Below are positions 26,528 to 34,833 of a stretch of 64,000 nt of DNA, piece by piece. The stretch lies in assembly GCF_022570735.2 (NCBI RefSeq), contig NZ_JANCNS010000001.1, positions 434,001-498,000 on the forward strand. Direction: 5' to 3'. The notes below the pieces were generated by a model. That model saw only the letters and a program-made list of their open reading frames with translations, made no database searches and was not told the origin of the DNA. The position numbers and the translations under genes are program-made. Every line of letters begins with the position of its first letter. Positions within the stretch are counted from its first letter, which is position 1. The DNA comes from Christiangramia oceanisediminis. GTDB lineage: Bacteria; Bacteroidota; Bacteroidia; Flavobacteriales; Flavobacteriaceae.

Positions 26528-27862
26528 TTAGTTAGCCCTTGTTTCGAATTTTAAAAGGGCATTTTTCGGCTTAAGAGTGATCAAAGGTTTGATATCGATA
26601 GTATCTGAAACGGGATACATCTTATAACGGGAAACCAGCTCGGTGACCGCGATGATCATCTCGAACATCGCAAAATTGTTCCCAATGCATTTTCTTGGAC
26701 CGGCTCCGAAGGGAAAGTACTGGGAGGAGAATTTTCTTCCTCCTTCACTAAAGCGTTCTGGTTTAAAATCTTCCGGATCTTCCCACAGTTCCGGATGCCT
26801 GTGAATCTCATAGACCGAAAATAACAAATTGGAACCAGGTTTAAACTTCATGTCTCGGAATTCATCTGGTTCCAAATTCACCCGGTCTATAAAATAAGCC
26901 GGGGGATACAAACGCATCCCCTCCTCGATCACCTGCTGAGCTATAGGTGATGAGGTCACGATCCCCATAAGGTCCTTATCAGTATTCTGCCTGGACTCCT
27001 CGTAAATTTTTTCCTGCCACTCAGAATGATGAGCCAGTAACTGACTGATAAAACTCAATGCGTTGGAAGTGGTCTCGTGACCAGCGACAAACAGGATCAG
27101 GATCTCATCGATGAGCTGTTCATCGTCCATAAAGCTGCCATCATCATATTTTGCTTCCAGCAACATGTCCAGCAAATCGCCATAGTTTTTAGAAGAGGCT
27201 TTTCGTTCATTTACGATTCCCTGCAGAATCTGCCTGGATTCAGCTGTAAGCTTCAAATAATGATCGATCTTTCCACTGGCCTTGAACCACCACCTTAAAT
27301 AGGGCTGCCGCAATTCGCGAACCAGCATTTTCTGGGCCGCTTCGGTTATATACTGAAGCCTGTTGATATCTTCCTGGCTGGCTGCACTGCTAAACAGAGA
27401 TTTCACCACTACCTGGAAGGCCAAATCATTAAAAATTGGAAAAACATCGATATCCTTTCCGGGTTCTATCTTTTTGAATTCAGCAAGAATTGCGGATTGG
27501 ATGCTACCCAGTAAATTAGCGAGTTGTTTTTTATGGAATGCCGGCTGAATCAACTTGCGTTGTATTTTCCAGTGCTCCCCTTCTGAAGTGAGCAAACCAT
27601 GACCCACGTATTTTGTAAGGTCTTTGGTCTGTATCTCGGTTTTGGTATAGTTGCGCTGGTTCTTCTGAAGCACATATTCCAGCAAACCCGCATCCCTGGA
27701 AAAGATGACCGAATTAACAAACCCAATGTTCAATCTAAAGGTGTTTCCCCTGGTCTCAAAATTTTGGTGGTGAAACGGCAGCGGATTTTTGACAATATTA
27801 GTGGAGTGCTTCAGGAACCTGAGCAGGGAAACTTCGGGTATGTTATCTTTTGTTTTAGTCAA
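26528..27862 (-). CDS. Cytochrome P450
   Basis: A 444-residue soluble monooxygenase. The I-helix oxygen motif AGHETTS (about 253-259), the ExxR pair in EEGMRLYPP, the PERF region (FKPERFSEGG) and the heme loop FPFGAGPRKCIGNNFA (about 384-399, Cys ligand) are complete. The pattern AGHETTS plus FGAGPRKCIG is of the class II or fatty-acid-hydroxylase type (CYP4/CYP102-like) rather than the typical bacterial class I. No ferredoxin or reductase gene is adjacent, so its redox partner must be elsewhere. A TAATTTTG box at 27875-27882 suggests its own promoter. Substrate unknown. Confidence 0.95.
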   Translation of the reverse strand: MTKTKDNIPEVSLLRFLKHSTNIVKNPLPFHHQNFETRGNTFRLNIGFVNSVIFSRDAGLLEYVLQKNQRNYTKTEIQTKDLTKYVGHGLLTSEGEHWKIQRKLIQPAFHKKQLANLLGSIQSAILAEFKKIEPGKDIDVFPIFNDLAFQVVVKSLFSSAASQEDINRLQYITEAAQKMLVRELRQPYLRWWFKASGKIDHYLKLTAESRQILQGIVNERKASSKNYGDLLDMLLEAKYDDGSFMDDEQLIDEILILFVAGHETTSNALSFISQLLAHHSEWQEKIYEESRQNTDKDLMGIVTSSPIAQQVIEEGMRLYPPAYFIDRVNLEPDEFRDMKFKPGSNLLFSVYEIHRHPELWEDPEDFKPERFSEGGRKFSSQYFPFGAGPRKCIGNNFAMFEMIIAVTELVSRYKMYPVSDTIDIKPLITLKPKNALLKFETRAN

Positions 27863-27874
27863 TTATTTTATTCT

Positions 27875-27882
27875 CAAAATTA
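27875..27882 (-). promoter_or_regulatory. Possible -7 box for the P450 gene
   Basis: TAATTTTG on the minus strand, 13 bases before the P450 start codon. The expected upstream element would fall inside the long palindrome at 27888-27920; no TTTG at the usual spacing was found. Confidence 0.4.
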
Positions 27883-27887
27883 GGATC

Positions 27888-27920
27888 AGACCTCACAGGT
27901 TTTGGAAACCTGTGAGGTCT
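27888..27920. repeat. Perfect 15-base-arm palindrome, CCTCACAGG family (copy 1)
   Basis: Left arm 27888-27902 and right arm 27906-27920 are exact reverse complements with a 3-base TGG loop. It lies 6 bases after the ruvB stop and in the upstream region of the P450 gene. The same core (ACCTCACAGGTTTTGG) recurs at 41832 and 42070. Confidence 0.9.
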
Positions 27921-27926
27921 ATTATA

Positions 27927-28958
27927 TTACTGGTCAAAAAGTCCGCCCTGTGGGCCGCCCTTGATCCTTCCTAGATGTTTATAGGCCAGTTCAGTCACTT
28001 CCCTTCCCCGCGGGGTTCGGTAAATAAATCCCTGCTGTATCAAAAATGGTTCGTAGACCTCCTCAATGGTTTCGGCACTTTCACTTACCGCGGTGGCCAG
28101 GGTAGTGATCCCAACAGGACCTCCCTTAAATTTATCGATGATCGTGGCCAGTATTTTATTATCCATTTCATCGAGGCCGTGTGCATCCACATTCAAAGCT
28201 TTTAAGCCGAACCTCGCGATCTCGATATCGATCTTTCCATTACCTTTTATCTGCGCGAAATCCCGAACCCTCCTCAACAGCGCATTGGCAATTCTTGGCG
28301 TTCCGCGGCTTCTCCCGGCGATCTCGATGGCAGCCTCATGGGAAATTGGAACTTTCAGGATCTCGGCGCTTCGCTCCACGATCCCGGAAAGCAGTTCTGT
28401 GGTGTAATATTGAAGTCGGCTGGAAATACCAAAACGAGCTCTCATGGGCGAAGTAAGCAATCCTGAACGGGTTGTTGCGCCTATCAGGGTAAATGGATTC
28501 AGGTTGATCTGAACAGTCCTCGCATTCGGCCCGGTTTCGATCATGATATCGATTCGGTAATCTTCCATAGCCGAATACAAATATTCTTCGACAATCGGAC
28601 TCAACCTGTGTATCTCATCTATAAAAAGTATATCCCTTTCCTCCAGATTAGTGAGCAAACCTGCCAGATCCCCTGGCTTATCCAATACAGGACCGGAAGT
28701 TACCTTTAAACCAACATTCAGTTCATTGGCCAGGATATGCGCTAATGTAGTCTTTCCTAATCCCGGAGGACCATGAAATAATGTATGATCCAGGGCATCT
28801 CCCCTGAGGTTGGCTGCCTGAACGAACACCTGGAGATTTTCCAGCACCTGTTCCTGCCCGGCAAAATCGTCAAAACTCAACGGCCTTAAGGCTCTTTCTA
28901 TATCAAATTCTTCTGAAGAGAAATTTTCTCCGGTGGGATCTAGGTTTTCGTTCATCAT
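27927..28958 (-). CDS. ruvB: Holliday junction branch migration helicase RuvB
   Basis: A 343-residue AAA+ motor that with RuvA drives branch migration during recombination. Walker [12 protein letters not shown] (about 64-74), Walker [10 protein letters not shown], sensor I GATTRSG and the C-terminal winged helix with [12 protein letters not shown] are present. The N-terminal [11 protein letters not shown] is the usual start. It is followed by the long palindrome and then the P450 gene; upstream lies the terminator of the oxidase operon. ruvA is 8 kb away, so the two are not an operon here. Confidence 0.97.
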   Translation of the reverse strand: MMNENLDPTGENFSSEEFDIERALRPLSFDDFAGQEQVLENLQVFVQAANLRGDALDHTLFHGPPGLGKTTLAHILANELNVGLKVTSGPVLDKPGDLAGLLTNLEERDILFIDEIHRLSPIVEEYLYSAMEDYRIDIMIETGPNARTVQINLNPFTLIGATTRSGLLTSPMRARFGISSRLQYYTTELLSGIVERSAEILKVPISHEAAIEIAGRSRGTPRIANALLRRVRDFAQIKGNGKIDIEIARFGLKALNVDAHGLDEMDNKILATIIDKFKGGPVGITTLATAVSESAETIEEVYEPFLIQQGFIYRTPRGREVTELAYKHLGRIKGGPQGGLFDQ

Positions 28959-29036
28959 AGGTCAAGAAATTCCTGCTGAATATACTAAATATTGAAATAA
29001 ACAGCGGCTTCAGCCAGGCTTTCAAAGATAATTAAA

Positions 29037-29063
29037 AAAGCCTCTCCGGTGTGGAAAGGCTTT
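29037..29063 (-). terminator. Intrinsic terminator of the act-cox operon
   Basis: Minus-strand stem AAAGCCT/AGGCTTT extended by an inner CC/GG pair, followed by TTTTTT at 29039-29034. It lies 30 bases after the coxA stop and ends the eight-gene transcript from actA. Confidence 0.8.
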
Positions 29064-29092
29064 CTTTATATAAATACTAAGAATAATCTTTT

Positions 29093-30913
29093 CTAGTGAT
29101 TAAGCTCCTCTTCATCTTCCTGCAAAGGAACCGTTTGCGGAACAAAATCCTGACCCTGGATCACATAATCACCATTCTCCTTGGTCTTGGAATAATCGTA
29201 AGCCCATCTGTAAACTGAAGGGATCTTTCCTGGCCAGTTTCCGTGAATATGTTCAACAGGGGTCGTCCACTCAAGTGTATTCGATTTCCATGGGTTCTGA
29301 ACGGCTTTCTTTCCGTAGAAAATAGAACCGAAGAAATTATAAAGGAATACAAGCTGAGCGAATGCAGTGATGATAGCCGCCACCGTGATGATCACGTTTA
29401 CATCGGCATAATCATCAAAATAAGGGAACTCTGTGTTCGTGTAATAACGCCTTGGAAGACCTGCGATACCAATGAAGTGCATTGGGAAGAATACCCCGTA
29501 AGCTCCAACAGCGGTGATCCAGAAGTGAACATAACCAAGGTTCTTGTTCATCATTCTTCCGAACATCTTTGGGAACCAGTGATAAACCCCGGCAAATAGA
29601 CCGTACAATGCAGAGATACCCATTACCAGGTGGAAGTGAGCTACCACGAAGTAGGTGTCATGCACGTTGATATCCAGGGTTGAATCTCCAAGGATGATCC
29701 CTGTTAAACCTCCGGTAATGAAGGTAGAAACAAGACCAATGGAGAACAGCATCCCCGGGTTCATTTGCAGGTTACCTTTCCATAAGGTTGTAATATAGTT
29801 GAATGCCTTAACTGCAGATGGGATCGCGATCAATAGCGTTGTAAAGGTAAATACCGATCCAAGGAACGGGTTCATACCAGATACGAACATATGGTGACCC
29901 CATACGATAGTTGAAAGGAATGCAATTGCAAGTATAGAGGCAACCATCGCACGGTAACCGAAGATAGGTTTACGTGAATTGGTTGCAATAATTTCAGAAG
30001 TGATACCTAATGCAGGTAATAATACAATATAAACTTCAGGGTGACCCAGGAACCAGAACAGGTGCTCGAACAATACCGGAGAACCTCCCTGGTGACTCAA
30101 TACTTCTCCCTGGATAAAGATATCACTAAGGAAGAAGGAAGTACCAAAACTACGGTCCATGATAAGGAGCAAAGCAGCTGATAAAAGTACCGGGAACGAA
30201 ACAACACCGATGATGGCGGTCACGAAGAAAGCCCAGATAGTTAACGGAAGTCTGGTCATAGACATTCCATTGGTTCTTAGGTTTATTACGGTTACGATAT
30301 AGTTCAAGGATCCCAGCAATGAAGATGCAATGAATATCGCCATTGAAACTAACCAAAGTGTCATCCCAGTACCTGAACCTCCAATCGCCTGTGGCAATGC
30401 ACTAAGCGGGGGATAGATCGTCCAACCGGCTGATGCAGGACCTGCTTCTACGAATAGAGAAGAGATCATGATCACACTCGAAAGGAAGAACAACCAGTAA
30501 GATACCATGTTCAGGAAACCTGAAGCCATATCACGCGCACCAATTTGAAGCGGAATCAACAGGTTACTAAAAGTACCACTCAATCCAGCCGTTAATACGA
30601 AGAATACCATGATGGTTCCGTGAATGGTAACAAGGGCCAGGTAGATACTTGGTGTCATTACTCCGTCTGGAGCCCATTTTCCAAGCAGTGCTTCAAAGAC
30701 CCAGAATGACTGCTCAGGCCATGCTAGCTGAATTCTGAAAAGGATAGACATCGCAATCCCGATGACACCCATTAAAAGCCCGGTAATAAGATATTGCTTG
30801 GCAATCATCTTATGATCGGTACTAAATATATACTTTGTTATAAAAGTCTCTTTATGATGATGTCCGTGATCGTCGTGGTGATCGTGTGCCGGTGCGTTTG
30901 CAATTGCTGACAT
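29093..30913 (-). CDS. ctaD: Cytochrome c oxidase subunit I
   Basis: The 606-residue catalytic subunit of an A-type heme-copper oxidase, with about twelve helices. Heme and CuB ligands are visible in TIHGTIMVFFV, the cross-linked His-Tyr site GHPEVYIVLLPALG and the late pair HDTYFVVAHFHLVMG. The glutamate of GHPEVY marks the A1 proton-channel type. It reduces oxygen to water and pumps protons. The N-terminus is unusual: seven histidines within residues 10-20 (HDHHDDHGHHH). It ends the act-cox operon, 17 bases after coxB, followed by a terminator. Confidence 0.97.
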   Translation of the reverse strand: MSAIANAPAHDHHDDHGHHHKETFITKYIFSTDHKMIAKQYLITGLLMGVIGIAMSILFRIQLAWPEQSFWVFEALLGKWAPDGVMTPSIYLALVTIHGTIMVFFVLTAGLSGTFSNLLIPLQIGARDMASGFLNMVSYWLFFLSSVIMISSLFVEAGPASAGWTIYPPLSALPQAIGGSGTGMTLWLVSMAIFIASSLLGSLNYIVTVINLRTNGMSMTRLPLTIWAFFVTAIIGVVSFPVLLSAALLLIMDRSFGTSFFLSDIFIQGEVLSHQGGSPVLFEHLFWFLGHPEVYIVLLPALGITSEIIATNSRKPIFGYRAMVASILAIAFLSTIVWGHHMFVSGMNPFLGSVFTFTTLLIAIPSAVKAFNYITTLWKGNLQMNPGMLFSIGLVSTFITGGLTGIILGDSTLDINVHDTYFVVAHFHLVMGISALYGLFAGVYHWFPKMFGRMMNKNLGYVHFWITAVGAYGVFFPMHFIGIAGLPRRYYTNTEFPYFDDYADVNVIITVAAIITAFAQLVFLYNFFGSIFYGKKAVQNPWKSNTLEWTTPVEHIHGNWPGKIPSVYRWAYDYSKTKENGDYVIQGQDFVPQTVPLQEDEEELNH

Positions 30914-30930
30914 ATCTCTAATTCTTTAGC

Positions 30931-32139
30931 TTAATTATTTTTTTCTACTACAGCCACCGCTTCACTTTCCTGTGGCTCCTCGGTATTTTCATCCTCTTCC
31001 ATATCCTCTCTGGTTTCTGCCGGAGTATCACTATCTCCATCTCCCGCAGTATCTTCAGGACGGTCTACATTCTCGCTCTGGCTGGCCATTAAAGCTCCAA
31101 ATGTTTGCTGCTCATCTAACCAGGCATTAAAATCTTCTTCGCTCTCTACAACGATCTTCATCTGCATATTATAGTGAGCCTGTCCGCAGATTTTGTTACA
31201 AAGTAGGAAATATTCAAATTCATACTCATCCAGGGTAGGCTCTCCTTCAGCTCTAAGCGCTTCATTTCGCTCTCTTCTTTCGGCATTCACACTCTTCACC
31301 TTGTCTACCATATATTCACTCTGGCGCATTTCTTCAGATGTAATGGTTGGAGTAAATCCAAACTGGGTGATCATTCCTGGCACTACGTTCATCTGCGCCC
31401 TGAAAAACGGGAAGTAAGCTGAATGAAGTACATCCTGAGAACGGAACTTGAACAGTACCGGTCTATCTACGGGTAAGTGTAATTCGGTTACGATCTTATC
31501 GTCATCACCATAAGAATCTGATTCATCTACACCCAACTGGTTCACACCTTCGATAAAACGAACGTTGGCTTTACCAAGTGTATTATCATCCCCGGCGTAC
31601 CTGGCTCTCCAGGCGAACTGGTAAGCGTAGATCTCAACTATCATTGGATCTTCTTCGATGTCTACATTCATAATATCACTCCAGGTGAAAAGTCCATAGA
31701 TGATCAAACCAGCAAGCGTGATCACTGGAATAATGGTCCAGATAAATTCCAGTTTATCATTATCGGCATAGAAAAGTGCTTTTTTACCTTTCTCTCCTTT
31801 ATATTTAAACGCAAAATAATGAAGCAGTCCCTGAGTGATAATCTGTACGAACATGATAAGCGCAATGGAAACGAACATCAGCGTATCATATTCTGAACCA
31901 TGCTCAGAAGCAGCTTCCGGAAGATAGAATCTTCCATATTCCCAGAAGCAGAAAATAGTGATCGCATAAAGGAAAATAACGAAGGCTAGCATCAAAAAAC
32001 CATGCAACTTATTATCCTTATCATTCGCAACCTGGGAAGTATCTTCATCCGGTCTTCGAGATAACTGAAAGATCTTAGATATCTGCCATCCCGTTACGGC
32101 AAGAAGTGCCAATACTATTATTACTAAAAATACGGTCAT
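30931..32139 (-). CDS. ctaC: Cytochrome c oxidase subunit II
   Basis: A 402-residue subunit that receives electrons at the CuA centre. Helices lie at about 3-20, 47-69, 84-106 and 137-158, one or two more than in classic subunit II. The CuA ligands are complete: the histidine in DVLHSAYFP and CNKICGQAHYNMQM (two Cys, His, Met). The usual Glu of the CxExC loop is Lys here, but only its backbone carbonyl is a ligand, so CuA should form. An acidic tail of about 50 residues (ESENVDRPEDTAGDG to EDENTEEPQE) follows. Electrons probably come from cytochrome c or ActA/E directly. Confidence 0.95.
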   Translation of the reverse strand: MTVFLVIIVLALLAVTGWQISKIFQLSRRPDEDTSQVANDKDNKLHGFLMLAFVIFLYAITIFCFWEYGRFYLPEAASEHGSEYDTLMFVSIALIMFVQIITQGLLHYFAFKYKGEKGKKALFYADNDKLEFIWTIIPVITLAGLIIYGLFTWSDIMNVDIEEDPMIVEIYAYQFAWRARYAGDDNTLGKANVRFIEGVNQLGVDESDSYGDDDKIVTELHLPVDRPVLFKFRSQDVLHSAYFPFFRAQMNVVPGMITQFGFTPTITSEEMRQSEYMVDKVKSVNAERRERNEALRAEGEPTLDEYEFEYFLLCNKICGQAHYNMQMKIVVESEEDFNAWLDEQQTFGALMASQSENVDRPEDTAGDGDSDTPAETREDMEEDENTEEPQESEAVAVVEKNN

Positions 32140-32172
32140 TTTATATAATCTTCTTTAAATAATCAATCTCAA

Positions 32173-33567
32173 TTAATAGTGGTAATGCTTACTTTCCTTT
32201 ATAAAAGGATTTCCCTTAACAAGCAACGGAGCTTTGGTAAGCGAGTTGAACACTACAAAAAGGAACAACCCTCCAAACAATAAGACACCACTGATCTCTG
32301 GAATCCCTATAAACCAGGATTCTCCAACTGTAGCTGGCATAACCAGTACATAAACGTTCAAATAATGCCCGGTTAGAATTACGATTCCCGTCATCACCAC
32401 GAACCAGTTAACTCTTTTATAGTCGCTGTTCATCAATAGAAGAACAGGGAATATAAAGTTGGTTACGATCATTCCCCAGAAAAGGATTGGATAATCTTCC
32501 ATTCTTGTGATAAAGTAAACCACCTCTTCAGGAATATTCGAGTACCAGATCAACATGAACTGAGAGAACCATAGATAAGTCCAGAAAATACTGATTCCGA
32601 ACATGAACTTAGCCAGGTCATGGATATGACTGTCGTTCACGAATTCAAGATATCCTCTTGATTTCAGGTATATGGTCATAAGTGCGATAGTTGTAATACC
32701 AGACACGAACAAGCTGGCAAAAACGAACCATCCAAATAAAGTACTAAACCAGTGTGGATCCAAACTCATGATCCAGTCCCAGGACATCATCGATTCGGTC
32801 ACGATAAAGAATACCAGGAATCCTGCAGCCAGTTTAAAGTTCTTCTTAAAGATGGAGTTATCGGTAGCGTCGTCCATCTTGATAGAGTTCTTTCTTAATA
32901 AATGTCTGAACAACACCCATCCTCCAAGGTAGATAGCCGCTCTTATCAGGAAGAAAGGTACGTTTAGGTAAGCTGTTTTATTCTGAATGATCTCATCGTG
33001 AGCCACCACTTCCGGATCCATCCAGATAAACAGGTGGTTCAGGTGCAATCCTGATAATGCAAGGATCACAAAAACGATTAGTCCACCAGGTAACAGGTAA
33101 GCTGTAATGGCTTCCATCACTCTGAAAAGTACTGGTGACCAACCTGCCTGAGCAGCGTACTGAATCGCGTAGAACGCCAGTACACCCAGGGAGATCATAA
33201 AGAAAAAGAAGGCAGCCACGTAAAGTGCAGCCCATGGTTTATTTTGTAACTGATGCAGCACATGCTCGTAATGTTCATCTTCGTGAGAAGCTTCAGCGCC
33301 ATGAGCTTCGCCATGTTCCCCTTCAGCCACTTCACTTTCGTAACCTTCAATGTTCTCTACCTCTACTTCATTCCCCGGTAATTGTTCTACATTGATATTG
33401 GTTGTGCTTTCATCTGCATGCCCTTCACCATGATGTTCAGAAGCCATCATCTCCTTTACATCTTCTACGGTTTCCGGTGCAGCAATGAATCCATAAATGA
33501 GACCTATTGCGCCAACGATCATGAAGATGATCGCTGTTAATTTTATTTTACTGGATAGCGTATACAT
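32173..33567 (-). CDS. actF: Alternative complex III subunit ActF
   Basis: A 464-residue membrane subunit with about ten helices, homologous to ActC and part of the menaquinol oxidising complex that replaces cytochrome bc1. Typical segments such as SMMSWDWIMSLDPHWFSTLFGW and WFSQFMLIWYSNIPEE are present. After the first helix it has a soluble loop of about 85 residues (about 35-118) rich in His and Glu (EHHGEGHADES; EGEHGEAHGAEASHEDEHYEH). The gene follows actE by 20 bases and precedes coxB by 33 bases, matching the conserved ACIII-oxidase order. Confidence 0.95.
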   Translation of the reverse strand: MYTLSSKIKLTAIIFMIVGAIGLIYGFIAAPETVEDVKEMMASEHHGEGHADESTTNINVEQLPGNEVEVENIEGYESEVAEGEHGEAHGAEASHEDEHYEHVLHQLQNKPWAALYVAAFFFFMISLGVLAFYAIQYAAQAGWSPVLFRVMEAITAYLLPGGLIVFVILALSGLHLNHLFIWMDPEVVAHDEIIQNKTAYLNVPFFLIRAAIYLGGWVLFRHLLRKNSIKMDDATDNSIFKKNFKLAAGFLVFFIVTESMMSWDWIMSLDPHWFSTLFGWFVFASLFVSGITTIALMTIYLKSRGYLEFVNDSHIHDLAKFMFGISIFWTYLWFSQFMLIWYSNIPEEVVYFITRMEDYPILFWGMIVTNFIFPVLLLMNSDYKRVNWFVVMTGIVILTGHYLNVYVLVMPATVGESWFIGIPEISGVLLFGGLFLFVVFNSLTKAPLLVKGNPFIKESKHYHY

Positions 33568-33587
33568 ATTGATAGATCTAATCTTTA

Positions 33588-34301
33588 CTAGTTGATTTCG
33601 GTTTGGTTGTCTGTATTCGTATCTTCAGAATCCTCCACATCATCAGCATCATCATACAGGTTCACATCGGCTCTTGAAGGCAATAGTCGCTCCTGGTTGG
33701 TTTGAGAACCAGCATCAACAGTTTCCCTTTCCGGATTACCTTCTAACTGATCTTTAAGAGACATTACGTAATGAGTGATCTGCCAGCGCTCCTCGATAGA
33801 GGTTTGAGAGGCATAAGATCCCATATTGTTAAGCCCATAATACATCACGTGGTATACACTACCTTCAGTGATCGCTCTACCTGCATCGTCATAAGACGGA
33901 ACACCAAGTATCTTCTCACGTTCTACAAGGATTCCTTTACCATCCCCTTTATCACCGTGACAAACCGCGCAATAAATAGTGTAAAGTTGCTTTCCTTCAG
34001 CCAAATTATCATCGGTATAAAGAAGCGGGTTTTTAAGATTTTCCTTAGCTTCAGCCGCACTCTGAGTGTTATCCTGGTATTCGTATGGCAACCAGCCTCT
34101 AGGTACGCTCTCCTCAACAGGAAGTTTCGCCTCCTGACCATTCTCGAACACCTCGTATTCGCCATAGGTTTCGTAACCTACAGACTCATACATATCTGGC
34201 ATATACTGGTAATTAGGATCGTCCTTATCCTGGCAGGATACCACTACAGATCCCAGAAGGAACAATGCTATAGTTTTATGGAACAAACTTCTCATTATCA
34301 C
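33588..34301 (-). CDS. actE: Alternative complex III subunit ActE, monoheme cytochrome c lipoprotein
   Basis: A 237-residue periplasmic cytochrome. The signal ends in a lipobox VVVSC (Cys 23), so it is membrane-anchored by lipid. One heme site CAVCHG (about residue 116-121) is present, with a likely Met axial ligand in YYGLNNMGSYASQ. An acidic tail ending in DDADDVEDSEDTNTDN may steer docking of the oxidase. Its first codon shares one base with the last codon of actD, so translation is coupled. It relays electrons from ActA toward the oxidase. Confidence 0.94.
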   Translation of the reverse strand: MIMRSLFHKTIALFLLGSVVVSCQDKDDPNYQYMPDMYESVGYETYGEYEVFENGQEAKLPVEESVPRGWLPYEYQDNTQSAAEAKENLKNPLLYTDDNLAEGKQLYTIYCAVCHGDKGDGKGILVEREKILGVPSYDDAGRAITEGSVYHVMYYGLNNMGSYASQTSIEERWQITHYVMSLKDQLEGNPERETVDAGSQTNQERLLPSRADVNLYDDADDVEDSEDTNTDNQTEIN

Positions 34302-34828
34302 TATTTATTATCTATTAATTTAATTTCAGACGCACCAGTTTCATAAAGGAAATTGGTAAGGTCATCTACATTATGACCGGCAACATCTACCTCCATTAGG
34401 AAGACATCGTCCGTAGTTCTAACATCAGGATTCTCAGCTTTCTTAAATGGCCACAATTTACTTCTCATATAGAAGGTGATCACCATCAGGTGAGCTGCAA
34501 AGAATACCGTTAATTCGAACATGATTGGCACAAAAGCAGGCATGTTTTGCAAAAAGCTGAAACTAGGCTTTCCTCCAATATCCTGCGGCCAGTCTTCTAT
34601 CATAATAAAATTCATCATCGCGATGGCAACACTTAAGCCCACTAACCCGTAAAGGAACGAGGTGATGGCCAGCCTGGTTGGAGCAAGCCCCATGGCTTTA
34701 TCCAGCCCGTGAACCGGAAATGGACAATAGATCTCACCAATATGATAGCGTGCTTCACGGATCTGCTTTACGGCTTGCATAAGCAGATCGTCATCTCTGT
34801 AAATAGCGTGTAATACTTTAGATGCCAT
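34301..34828 (-). CDS. actD: Alternative complex III subunit ActD (DUF3341)
   Basis: A 175-residue two-helix membrane protein of the DUF3341 family. The N-terminal soluble region (MASKVLHAIYRDDDLLMQAVK, about 1-55) precedes helices at about 57-77 and 97-117 and a short soluble end that is ferredoxin-like in layout (VFLMEVDVAGHNVDDLTNFLYETGASEIKLID). In the solved complexes ActD is a small peripheral membrane subunit near ActC. It begins 5 bases downstream of the actC stop and overlaps actE by one base. Confidence 0.94.
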   Translation of the reverse strand: MASKVLHAIYRDDDLLMQAVKQIREARYHIGEIYCPFPVHGLDKAMGLAPTRLAITSFLYGLVGLSVAIAMMNFIMIEDWPQDIGGKPSFSFLQNMPAFVPIMFELTVFFAAHLMVITFYMRSKLWPFKKAENPDVRTTDDVFLMEVDVAGHNVDDLTNFLYETGASEIKLIDNK

Positions 34829-34833
34829 CCTGA

